A DNA stretch of 64,000 bases from Gammaproteobacteria bacterium (GTDB lineage Bacteria > Pseudomonadota > Gammaproteobacteria > Steroidobacterales > Steroidobacteraceae). The stretch spans positions 47,619 to 111,618 of the forward strand of contig JAQGOE010000156.1 in the NCBI GenBank assembly GCA_028293725.1, read 5' to 3'. The position numbers were made by a program, and so were the translations under genes. The notes under the pieces were generated by a model. The model saw only the letters and a list, made by a program, of their open reading frames with translations. It searched no databases and was not told where the DNA came from. Below, piece after piece: positions 43,253 to 50,640 of this stretch. Within the stretch, counting starts at the first letter, position 1. Every line of letters starts with the position of its first letter.

Positions 43253-44623
43253 ATGAGAATATCCCGAAAGCTACCCACTGAGACCCGTATGCTCGCCGCC
43301 GCCGGGGCAGTACTCCTGGTGCTAACACTCGGTAGCCAACCCGCACCCGCACGCTCCGAAGCCGCGCCCGCCCAGGCGCGTCATATCAACTCCGAACGTC
43401 TCCAGGGCACACTCGAGAAGTTGAGTGAGTTCGGCCGCAATCCCGAAGGTGGTGTCACCCGCCTCGGTTTTTCCCAGGCTGAGCTCGACGCACGCGCCTA
43501 CGTCATGGATCTCATGAAAGAGGCGGCGCTCGAGGTTCGCGTCGATCCGGCGGGGAATATTTTCGGCCGGCGCGCCGGCTCCGCAAAGCTACCGATCCTG
43601 CTGTTCGGATCGCACATCGACTCGGTACCGAAAGGGGGCGCTTTCGACGGGTCCGTAGGCACCTTGGGTGCCATCGAGGTTATCCGCGCTCTGAACGACG
43701 GACATGTCAAAACCCGTCATCCGCTCGAAGTCGTCGTCTGGACCAACGAGGAGGGACCCCACTTTGGAGTGAGTGCCCTGGGTTCCGGAGTGGCAGCGGG
43801 CTCCCTGGGGCCTGAGATTCTCGATCGGAAGGGTGAGGATGGACTCACGCTCGCCGACTGGCTGCGACGCTACGGACAAGATCCGGCACACCTGGCCGAT
43901 GCTCGCATTGCACGTGGCTCGTTAGCCGCCGTGATCGAGTTGCACATCGAGCAGGGCCCCAATCTCTATGAGACAAAAGTGCAGATCGGCATCGTGCAGG
44001 GGATCGTGGGTTTGAAGCGCTGGAAGTGCGTGGCGACGGGTGTTGCCAATCACGCTGGCACGACTCCCATGAATCGCCGCAAGGACGCTCTTGCCGCCGC
44101 AGCCCGCGATCTGTTGGTGGTCCGCGAAGTCGTACGGGCGGAATCGGGCCGCCAGGTCGGTACTGTCGGCTACATGAAAGCGGAGCCTGGGGCCGCCAAT
44201 GTCATTCCGGGGCGGGTGGAATTTCCTGTCGAGCTGCGCGATCTCGACGCTGCGAAGATCGAGCGCATGTGGGAACTCATTCAGCAACGGTTCGCTAAGA
44301 CGGATACCGAGGAGGGCGTTGAGACTCAATGTGTCGTGATCAACGACATCGCGCCCGCGCTGAGTGATCCATCGGTGCAGAACGCCATTCGGGAAGCCGC
44401 GCACACCGCCGGCCTGTCGACTGCCGACCTGCCCAGCGGCGCAGTTCACGACGCCGGCGAGATCTCCAGGATCGCGCCGATGGGCATGATATTCGTGCCG
44501 AGCCGTGACGGCATCAGTCATGCCCCCCAGGAATTCTCATCGTGGGACGACATAGCCAACGGTACCGAAGTCCTTTACCGCACCATTTTGCGGCTCGACC
44601 AAAGCAAGGCGGCGCGGCCTTGA
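43253..44623 (+). CDS. Exported M20-type amidase (hydantoinase/carbamoylase family)
   Basis: A 456-residue zinc hydrolase of the M20 carbamoylase/allantoate amidohydrolase group. A signal peptide (MLAAAGAVLLVLTLG) ends near ARSEA, so unlike most relatives it is exported. The metal ligands are His and Asp in GSHIDSVPKGGAFDG, Glu in TNEEGPHF, His in ELHIEQGP and the last His in ISHAPQEF. The dimerisation domain covers about residues 235-350. The family hydrolyses N-carbamoyl amino acids, allantoate or ureidoglycolate. The last 49 bases overlap the convergent S8 peptidase gene. ATG 43253 is preferred to an earlier in-frame codon. Confidence 0.9.
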   Translation: MRISRKLPTETRMLAAAGAVLLVLTLGSQPAPARSEAAPAQARHINSERLQGTLEKLSEFGRNPEGGVTRLGFSQAELDARAYVMDLMKEAALEVRVDPAGNIFGRRAGSAKLPILLFGSHIDSVPKGGAFDGSVGTLGAIEVIRALNDGHVKTRHPLEVVVWTNEEGPHFGVSALGSGVAAGSLGPEILDRKGEDGLTLADWLRRYGQDPAHLADARIARGSLAAVIELHIEQGPNLYETKVQIGIVQGIVGLKRWKCVATGVANHAGTTPMNRRKDALAAAARDLLVVREVVRAESGRQVGTVGYMKAEPGAANVIPGRVEFPVELRDLDAAKIERMWELIQQRFAKTDTEEGVETQCVVINDIAPALSDPSVQNAIREAAHTAGLSTADLPSGAVHDAGEISRIAPMGMIFVPSRDGISHAPQEFSSWDDIANGTEVLYRTILRLDQSKAARP

Positions 44624-47439
44624 GCAAATCGCCGCCGCCCTGCCACGAGGACTCCCGCGAAAAACGTCAGATCCAACCAATCGAGCGCGCCACCGCCGTG
44701 GCTGGGTGCAGTCACGGTCAGTGAGCCTGAAGCCGCAGCTGTGTTGCTGGCTTGCTGCGCGGACGTGAGCGCACTGGCGGCGATCGTATTCGTGTAAGTG
44801 CCGGCTGTGCCACTCGAGACGCTCACGGTAATCGTACAACTTCCACTGGCAGGGATCGTTCCGCTCGCCAGCGCCGCCGAACCGGTGGCGGACGACACGG
44901 AGCCGTTGCACGTGTTGGTTGCGGCGGGAGACGTCGCTACGCTCAGCCCGCTCGGCAGTGCATCCGTCAGTGCGACCTGGGTGAGAGGATAGGCGTTTGA
45001 GTTGCTCAGACTGATCGTGAGCGTCGAATTGGAGTTGGTGCTGACACTGGCCGGCGCAAAGGTCTCGGTAATTGTCGGTGCAACCGGTGCCGTAACGCTC
45101 AGTGTGGCGGTCGCAGTTGCGGTGTTGCCACCTGCCGGTCCCGTCGTGAGCGCGTTCGCTGCGATGTTGCTCGTGTAACTACCCGTCGCGGTGCTCGAGA
45201 CCGGAACAGTGACCGTGCAAGTACCCTTGGCAGGGATTATCGCTCCGGTGAGAGCGATGCTGGTGCCGCTCGCGACCAGGGAGACCGTGGCACCTGTGCA
45301 AGTCGTGGCGCCTTTTCCTGCGACGCTCAACGAACTCGGCAGCGTATCGATAAAATCCGACTGCGTTAGAGCAAACCCATTCGAGTTGCTCAAGGTTATC
45401 GTCAACGTGGATGCGACAGATGGTCCTGCTGTGGCGGGCACAAATGCCTCGGTTACGGTCGGTGCAACCGGAGTGAACGAGACCGCGCTCGTGCACGCAT
45501 TATTCCCCGCAGTCGTCGGCGCGGTGCTCGTAGCGCTTGTAGCGCCTACTGTGATGGTCGCGGCGTCGGTGGCCCCTTGCGAGTCGGTGACGGTAAGCGT
45601 CAGGGTGCCCGAACCTGTAACGCTAGCCTGTGAACTGTTGGCACCGGACGTGATGGTGAGGCCGCCGCTGGCGGTCCACGCATAAGACGCAATCGTGCGA
45701 TTGCAAGCGGCGGCGCTGCCGCTCCCATTGAATACGACTGCGCTGACCGCGGTATAGGTGGCTGGAAAAGCGACGGCCGCGATGGGTTTGAGCGCCGCGT
45801 TGACCGCGCTCAGAGCGTTGGCCATGCCGGTTCCACATTCTCCCGAGGACGGGCAGGAGCATTCTTCGGTTCCCGCCACGGACGCCGGGCATACCGGCAG
45901 AGCATTGGTGTTGGCCGGGAAGGGCGTGGCGCTCGATTCCAGGCGCGCCACCAACTGCTTCGGCGTCAGATTCCCGTTGACGGCGCGCATGAGGCCTGCG
46001 ATGCCCGACACGATGGGGGCCGAGAAGCTGGTGCCCAGGTTGGTGTTAGTCTGATTGGTGTAGCTATTCTGGCCGGGCGACGTTTTCCCGAGATTCGTGG
46101 TGGTATCGATCGAGCGCAGGCACGCGCCGCCGGTGTTGACGCAGTTGCCGGCGGGCGCCGAAATACCGACTTCCGGGCCGAAGCTGCTGTATCCCACCTT
46201 GGTGCCGACGTTACGGAGTCCGGCTATCGCGATCACGCCTGGTACTAACACGCTGCAGTTGGCGGGTGCCCCTACAGCGGTACTGGCGTTACCGGCAGAG
46301 ACCACGACCAGGGCGCCCATGCCCGTCACAGCCTTCAGTGCGATCTGATAGGCGCTGATGCAAGCACCGGTCCCCCCCAGGCTGAGATTGATGATATTGG
46401 CGGGGTAGGGGTTGTTGGGCACCGGCGTCGCCGCCGTGGACACCGACATTCCGGCGGCCCATTCGATGCCGGCGATGATGTCCGAGTCGTAACCGCCGCA
46501 CTTGCCGAGGGCCCTGACCGGCAGGATCCAGGAGCCCCAGGTCATGCCGGCGACGCCGACGCTGTTGTTTGTGATGGCGCCGAGAATTCCGACCACCCGG
46601 GTGCCATGCCAGGAACTGTCAGCGGTGGGGCAGCTACTGCTCGGAAACAGTGCGTTCTGCTGATCCGTGGCGGAGATCCAGTCACCCGGGTCGGTTGGAT
46701 CCGGATCCCAGCCGTCGCCGTCGTTCGCGACCAGGTACGTTCCCAATTGCGCGCCACTCGAACGATTTTCATCCCCGCTCACAAAATCGTAACCGGGTAG
46801 CAATCTGCCGCCCGTGCCAAGGCCGGCGCGCAGCAGATCGGGGTGATCGAAGCGCACGCCAGTGTCCACGTCGGCGATGACCGTTCCAGTATCCCCCGTG
46901 GTAATCGCCCAAGCCGACACCGCATCGGTCGCCGCCAGGTCAGTCGTCGCACTGCTGGGCGTCTGCATGTACCACTGTCCGGTCGCGCCCGACGTAGCCA
47001 CAAACAGCGGGTCGTTGGGTAGCGACGCGGGATAACGGCGTTCGTCGATGTCGGCGAACTCGACGGCGGGGTCGGCCCGCAGCGCGCTCAGCGCGGACTC
47101 AACATCAGCTCCATACAGTGTCTGTTGAAGCAGAATGACATGCATGCTCGGGGTGAGCTGCCGGGACTTCTTCATAGAAAGTCCAGCACGCGACGCGAGG
47201 CCCGAGACGTCGGCGACCGACGTTTGTGCCTGCACTATCGTCACGCTCTGCGCCCGATCATGGGGCTTGAATGTCTGCACCACCGAGTTGTTTGCGGTGG
47301 CGCGAAACCCCACGATCACCCGGTGCATTTCCGGGCCGATGCTCACCGGGTAGGTGCTGACAGGGTTGTATTCGGCGGCTGTTGCGGCAACGGTTGCGCC
47401 CAGCCCCAATACGATGAGTAGCCCGAAAATGCGCTGCAT
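44575..47439 (-). CDS. Secreted S8 (subtilisin-like) serine peptidase with GlyGly-CTERM-like tail
   Basis: A 954-residue secreted subtilase. The order is signal peptide (LLIVLGLGATVAATAA), inhibitor-I9-like propeptide to about residue 140, peptidase domain at about 160-560 with catalytic Asp192 (DVDTGVRFDHPDL), His278 (SSWHGTRVVG) and Ser471 (GTSFSAPIVSG), a PKD-like domain, then two similar DUF11-type repeats (TLTITLSNSNGFALTQ and TLTISLSNSNAYPLTQ). The end has a glycine run, a hydrophobic stretch and arginines (GGGALDWLDLTFF then AGRRR), resembling a GlyGly-CTERM sorting signal, but about fifteen residues follow. It should be cell-surface or secreted. Its 3-prime end overlaps the convergent amidase gene. 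Confidence 0.9.
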   Translation of the reverse strand: MQRIFGLLIVLGLGATVAATAAEYNPVSTYPVSIGPEMHRVIVGFRATANNSVVQTFKPHDRAQSVTIVQAQTSVADVSGLASRAGLSMKKSRQLTPSMHVILLQQTLYGADVESALSALRADPAVEFADIDERRYPASLPNDPLFVATSGATGQWYMQTPSSATTDLAATDAVSAWAITTGDTGTVIADVDTGVRFDHPDLLRAGLGTGGRLLPGYDFVSGDENRSSGAQLGTYLVANDGDGWDPDPTDPGDWISATDQQNALFPSSSCPTADSSWHGTRVVGILGAITNNSVGVAGMTWGSWILPVRALGKCGGYDSDIIAGIEWAAGMSVSTAATPVPNNPYPANIINLSLGGTGACISAYQIALKAVTGMGALVVVSAGNASTAVGAPANCSVLVPGVIAIAGLRNVGTKVGYSSFGPEVGISAPAGNCVNTGGACLRSIDTTTNLGKTSPGQNSYTNQTNTNLGTSFSAPIVSGIAGLMRAVNGNLTPKQLVARLESSATPFPANTNALPVCPASVAGTEECSCPSSGECGTGMANALSAVNAALKPIAAVAFPATYTAVSAVVFNGSGSAAACNRTIASYAWTASGGLTITSGANSSQASVTGSGTLTLTVTDSQGATDAATITVGATSATSTAPTTAGNNACTSAVSFTPVAPTVTEAFVPATAGPSVASTLTITLSNSNGFALTQSDFIDTLPSSLSVAGKGATTCTGATVSLVASGTSIALTGAIIPAKGTCTVTVPVSSTATGSYTSNIAANALTTGPAGGNTATATATLSVTAPVAPTITETFAPASVSTNSNSTLTISLSNSNAYPLTQVALTDALPSGLSVATSPAATNTCNGSVSSATGSAALASGTIPASGSCTITVSVSSGTAGTYTNTIAASALTSAQQASNTAAASGSLTVTAPSHGGGALDWLDLTFFAGVLVAGRRRFAQGRAALLWSSRKMVR

Positions 47440-47565
47440 GTTGAATCCGATGGGGAATGACTGTGCCCGCAGTCCGGTACTGCTGCCTTATGTTATTGCG
47501 GAAATGCAACGGATCACATCGGATTCCGTCGCTTTCGCCAACGCATTCACATTCCTTGGCGACGC

Positions 47566-47580
47566 TTTACCATTATTTAC
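47566..47580 (-). promoter_or_regulatory. CpxR box 1 upstream of the spy-like gene
   Basis: TTTAC-CATTA-TTTAC, which is GTAAA-N5-GTAAA on the minus strand, matches the CpxR consensus at all ten positions. It ends 85 bases before the ATG of the spy-like gene. The region of 226 bases also serves the divergent S8 peptidase gene. Confidence 0.75.
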
Positions 47581-47583
47581 GGC

Positions 47584-47598
47584 CTTACGATTGTTTAC
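47584..47598 (-). promoter_or_regulatory. CpxR box 2 upstream of the spy-like gene
   Basis: CTTAC-GATTG-TTTAC, a CpxR-type tandem with one mismatch, follows box 1 after three bases on the same face. Two adjacent boxes suggest cooperative binding. It ends 32 bases before the GATAAT box at 47631-47636. Confidence 0.55.
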
Positions 47599-47630
47599 CT
47601 TCGGCGGGCTACTCTTGCCTCGGCGCTGTG

Positions 47631-47636
47631 GATAAT
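47631..47636 (+). promoter_or_regulatory. Candidate -10 box of the spy-like gene
   Basis: GATAAT lies 29 bases before the ATG. No -35 hexamer is seen at the right distance, as expected for a promoter that relies on the CpxR sites just upstream. Confidence 0.45.
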
Positions 47637-47665
47637 GTTCCGCACGCCTTCTTCCGGAGTAAACA

Positions 47666-48205
47666 ATGAAGATTCACCGCGTCTCGATCCGGCCCCGTAT
47701 CCTGGCCGCCGCTCTGCTGCTGGCATACCCGCTAGCGAGCCTCGCAGCCGCTCCACCCGGCCCGGATGGCGGTCACGACGGTCGCTGCGGGGGCCCTGAC
47801 ATGCACGCCTTTCGCGGGCCGCCGCCAGGCCCCGAGTTCGGCCCTCCCGGGGTTGGCTTCGGGGCTCCGCCGCCCTTCCTTGCCGGCCTGCATCTCACCG
47901 ACGACCAGCAGGACAAGGTATTCGCCATTCTCTACGCGGCAGCGCCAGCGATGCGTGAGCAGTCAAAGGCGCTTCGCAAGGCGCACGAGGCGCTTCGTGA
48001 TCTCAACGAGTCGCCACAATACGACGAGAATCGCGTGAAAGGCTTGGCCGATAGCGCCGCGAAAGCTGACAGTGAGTTGACCGTACTGCGGGTCCGCACG
48101 GAGCACGAGATTCTCGCGTTGCTGACAGCGGAGCAACGCAAGCAAATCGAGGAGCACCGCCATGAAATGGGACCTCGCGATCACGGCGGGCCGCCGCCCC
48201 GTTGA
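47666..48205 (+). CDS. Spy/CpxP-family periplasmic protein
   Basis: A 179-residue periplasmic stress protein of the Spy/CpxP family. The signal peptide (AAALLLAYPLASLAAA) is followed by a long Gly/Pro-rich segment with GPPPGPEFGPPG, then an all-helical cradle. Both family LTxxQ motifs are present: LTDDQQDKVFAIL near residue 77 and LLTAEQRKQIEEH near 155. Spy and CpxP act as ATP-independent chaperones or as feedback inhibitors of CpxA. The gene sits tail to tail with cpxA, four bases apart, and has two CpxR boxes upstream. Histidines in GGHDGRCGGPDMH and the tail HRHEMGPRDH could bind metal. Confidence 0.85.
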   Translation: MKIHRVSIRPRILAAALLLAYPLASLAAAPPGPDGGHDGRCGGPDMHAFRGPPPGPEFGPPGVGFGAPPPFLAGLHLTDDQQDKVFAILYAAAPAMREQSKALRKAHEALRDLNESPQYDENRVKGLADSAAKADSELTVLRVRTEHEILALLTAEQRKQIEEHRHEMGPRDHGGPPPR

Positions 48206-48209
48206 TCTT

Positions 48210-49403
48210 CTATCGGTCGTCGCGTCGCTTCGCTACGACATGGTTCGTCGCGGCATTCCGCGGCCACGGCAGCAGGATTTCGACACACAATCCCCCCGCG
48301 GGTCGGTTGTCCGCGCGGATCGAGCCGCTGTGCGCTTCGACGCAGCGGCGCGCTATGGCAAGTCCGAGGCCATAGCCATCTGAGCCGACGGTATTGACGC
48401 CGCGGGCGAACGGTGTGAAGAGATGCGGTAACTCGTCAGGCGGAATTCCGCGCCCCTCGTCGAGGACCCGTACGATGTACCGTCGTCGAACGGCGTCACT
48501 CGTCGTCTCGATCCAGATACTGCGGCTTTCGGGAGCATGCTTGAGTGAATTCCGGAGCACGTTTTCGATAGCGCTGTGCAGAAGCTCGGGCCGCCCCTGT
48601 AGGGTGACGGAGCCGCTTTCGTCCCAGATCACCTGGCGGCCCTGTGTCTGCGCCTCGAAGTTTGTGTCGCGGACAACTTCCGCGACCAGGTCGTGCATGT
48701 CGATTTCTTCTTCCACACCGACGAGCTCGCCGGCTTCGAGACGCGACAGCGTCAACAACTCACCTACCAGCCGGTCGATGCGGGCGGTCTCGTCCTCGAT
48801 TCGAGTAATCATGTCCGTGGGTTGTTCCGGCTTCTGACGCAAGATTCCTACCGCGGCCTGTAACCGCGCGAGCGGTGATCGCAATTCATGCGACACGTCG
48901 TGCAACAGTCGACGTTGACCCTCCATCGATACTTGCAAACGGGAAGCCATTCTGTCGAAGTCGCGCCCGAGATCGGCGAGCTCGTCGTTGCGTGCTCCGA
49001 TTTGTCCGGCAATCCTGCGATTCAGGTCTCCGCCGGCGGCGGCTTCGAACGCTCCGCGCAGGCTGCGTATCGGCTTTGCTACATACCACGCGAGTAGCAA
49101 CGCGGTGACGATACTCGCTGCGAGAGTGGCAGCGACCGCCATGGGAGGCGGCATATTACGTGGCCAGTATCGCGGCGCGGGGGGGCGGGGTGGCGGGCCT
49201 CCTGGGGGTCGTCCTGGAGGATGACTCAACACATCGCGGCCCTGTGCGTCGATAGCGAATATCGGAGGCGGCCCGGGCTCGTGCTCGGCCCGGCTTCCCA
49301 TGCCGCGGGGGTCCGTCAGCCAGAAGAGACTTCCGACGGCGATGATCCCGACCAACTGTGCCAGCCAGACGAACGCGAAGAACTTCCAGAACAGCCTGCC
49401 CAC
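48210..49403 (-). CDS. cpxA: CpxA-like sensor histidine kinase
   Basis: A 397-residue membrane histidine kinase. Two transmembrane segments (FFAFVWLAQLVGIIAVGSLF and AVAATLAASIVTALLLAWYV) flank a short periplasmic loop of about 55 residues rich in proline and glycine (PPGRPPGGPPPRPPAPRYW). A HAMP domain follows, then HisKA with His172 in HDVSHELRSPLARL, and the ATPase domain with NVLRNSLKHA, DEGRGIPPDEL and GYGLGLAIARR. The periplasmic loop is far smaller than in E. coli CpxA, so signal sensing must differ. The response regulator gene precedes it by one base. Gene symbol rests on the CpxR boxes, the partner and the spy-like neighbour. Confidence 0.82.
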   Translation of the reverse strand: MGRLFWKFFAFVWLAQLVGIIAVGSLFWLTDPRGMGSRAEHEPGPPPIFAIDAQGRDVLSHPPGRPPGGPPPRPPAPRYWPRNMPPPMAVAATLAASIVTALLLAWYVAKPIRSLRGAFEAAAGGDLNRRIAGQIGARNDELADLGRDFDRMASRLQVSMEGQRRLLHDVSHELRSPLARLQAAVGILRQKPEQPTDMITRIEDETARIDRLVGELLTLSRLEAGELVGVEEEIDMHDLVAEVVRDTNFEAQTQGRQVIWDESGSVTLQGRPELLHSAIENVLRNSLKHAPESRSIWIETTSDAVRRRYIVRVLDEGRGIPPDELPHLFTPFARGVNTVGSDGYGLGLAIARRCVEAHSGSIRADNRPAGGLCVEILLPWPRNAATNHVVAKRRDDR

Positions 49404-49404
49404 A

Positions 49405-50094
49405 CTATTCCTTCAAGAGTTGGTAGCCCTGGCGGTGCACGGCCTGGATCCGCGAGCGGCCGTCGGCTAGCAGGCCTAGTTTGCGGCGGACACTACTCAC
49501 GTGTACGTCGATACTCCGGTCGTGCCGGGTCAGTGGACGGCCCAGAGCATGTTCTGAGAGGTCGCCCTTGCTGACAGGGCGCCCCGCGTGCCGCAACAGT
49601 AACTCGAGCACGCTGAATTCCGTGCTGGTCAACACCAGCGGCTCTCCGACCCATTCCGCGCGACGTTGCTCGGGCCACATCGTCAGGGCGCCGCAGCTGA
49701 GTGATCCAGCCGTCCGGCCGGGGGCCGATCCGGGTGTTGTCCGACGCAGAATCGCGCGAACCCGAGCGGCTAATTCCCTCGGTGTACACGGCTTCGTGAC
49801 GTAGTCGTCGGCCCCGAGCTCGAGCCCCGTAACCCGGTCAGCATCGTCTCCCCGCGCCGTCAGCATGAGCACGGGCAGGGTGCTCTCGCGTCGAATGGCC
49901 CGAAGAACGTCCAAGCCGTTCAATCGCGGCATCATCACGTCGAGTATCACGATCGCGTAGTTACCGGACAGGGCCTCTGCGGTACCCGCTACTCCATCTC
50001 GCGCGCTCGCCACCGAAAAGCCGTCCCGCGTCAGATACTCGCTCAACAGCGCAACCAGTTGAGAGTCGTCATCGATCAACAGTATGCGTGTCAT
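49405..50094 (-). CDS. cpxR: CpxR-like OmpR-family response regulator
   Basis: A 229-residue response regulator. The receiver has the acidic triad IDDDS, phospho-acceptor Asp52 in VILDVMMPRLNG, the Thr in LMLTARGDD and Lys in YVTKPCTP. The C-terminal OmpR/PhoB winged helix has LTSTEFSVLELLLRHAGRPVSK and DVHVSSVRRKLG. It should bind GTAAA-N5-GTAAA, and perfect copies are found upstream of its own gene and of the spy-like gene. The ATG at 50094 is used because the receiver starts there. It forms an operon with cpxA. Confidence 0.88.
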   Translation of the reverse strand: MTRILLIDDDSQLVALLSEYLTRDGFSVASARDGVAGTAEALSGNYAIVILDVMMPRLNGLDVLRAIRRESTLPVLMLTARGDDADRVTGLELGADDYVTKPCTPRELAARVRAILRRTTPGSAPGRTAGSLSCGALTMWPEQRRAEWVGEPLVLTSTEFSVLELLLRHAGRPVSKGDLSEHALGRPLTRHDRSIDVHVSSVRRKLGLLADGRSRIQAVHRQGYQLLKE

Positions 50095-50139
50095 GCGCGG
50101 GGTCCACGGAACTCGTAACCGCACGGGTCGCGGCAGCCT

Positions 50140-50167
50140 GTTATACCGGATAACAAGGGGTTGGCAA
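50140..50167 (-). promoter_or_regulatory. cpxR promoter
   Basis: On the minus strand a TTGCCA -35 (50162-50167) is separated by 16 bases from a TATAAC -10 (50140-50145), each with five of six consensus bases. The -10 overlaps an inverted repeat, TGTTAT-N5-ATAACA at 50139-50155. The start codon is 45 bases downstream of the -10. Confidence 0.6.
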
Positions 50168-50206
50168 TGTTTCGGCCAATCAAGGGCAGCGGGGTAGGGT
50201 GTTGCG

Positions 50207-50221
50207 GTAAAGTTAGGTAAA
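50207..50221 (+). promoter_or_regulatory. CpxR box upstream of cpxR
   Basis: GTAAA-GTTAG-GTAAA, a perfect CpxR consensus, lies about 40 bases upstream of the cpxR -35 box. Relative to the gene it reads TTTAC-N5-TTTAC, the same orientation as at the spy-like gene. It suggests autoregulation. Confidence 0.72.
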
Positions 50222-50640
50222 TTGTCGTGAAGGACTGGTGTCGGAGTGTCGCGGACTGGCGTTTCAGAGCACCTCTCGGATGCCCGCCGCGACGGGTACC
50301 GCCAGGGGCTGTTTCTCGTCGCTCACGGGCCGGCCGTTCCCGTTGCCATTCCATCTTGGGGGCGAGGTGATCGAGCCTGTCGATTTCATCGAATCGCCGC
50401 CGAGCCAGCGTGTTGCGACGCGTCATCACGCTGAATAACGTGGAATTCCCAGCGCGGCGGCTCGCAATCGATTGACAAAGTACTCTCCAATAGACAACCG
50501 TGTGGGCGGATTCTCCACCCCTGACGAAGAGCTGCCGATTGGCCAGAGATTCAGCGAATCCACCGCTGCGGCGCCGGACGGGTGCGCGCAGCGCTGACAC
50601 GGCGCATGCGCCGAAGAAAGTGAAGTTCCCGAAGGCCCTG

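Larger units (their letters stand above)
50095..50640. other. Intergenic region between cpxR and the PAS/GAF kinase
   Basis: About 545 bases. It holds the cpxR promoter and a CpxR box near its left end. The right half has an open frame joined to the kinase, possibly from a GTG at 50500, but its composition does not resemble the kinase. I see no RNA gene or other element. Confidence 0.4.

Noticed and set aside
50500..50640. N-terminal extension of the PAS/GAF kinase from the GTG at 50500
   Set aside because: The 47 residues are Arg/Ala/Pro-rich with no domain, and the PAS domain begins right after the ATG at 50641. It cannot be excluded fully.
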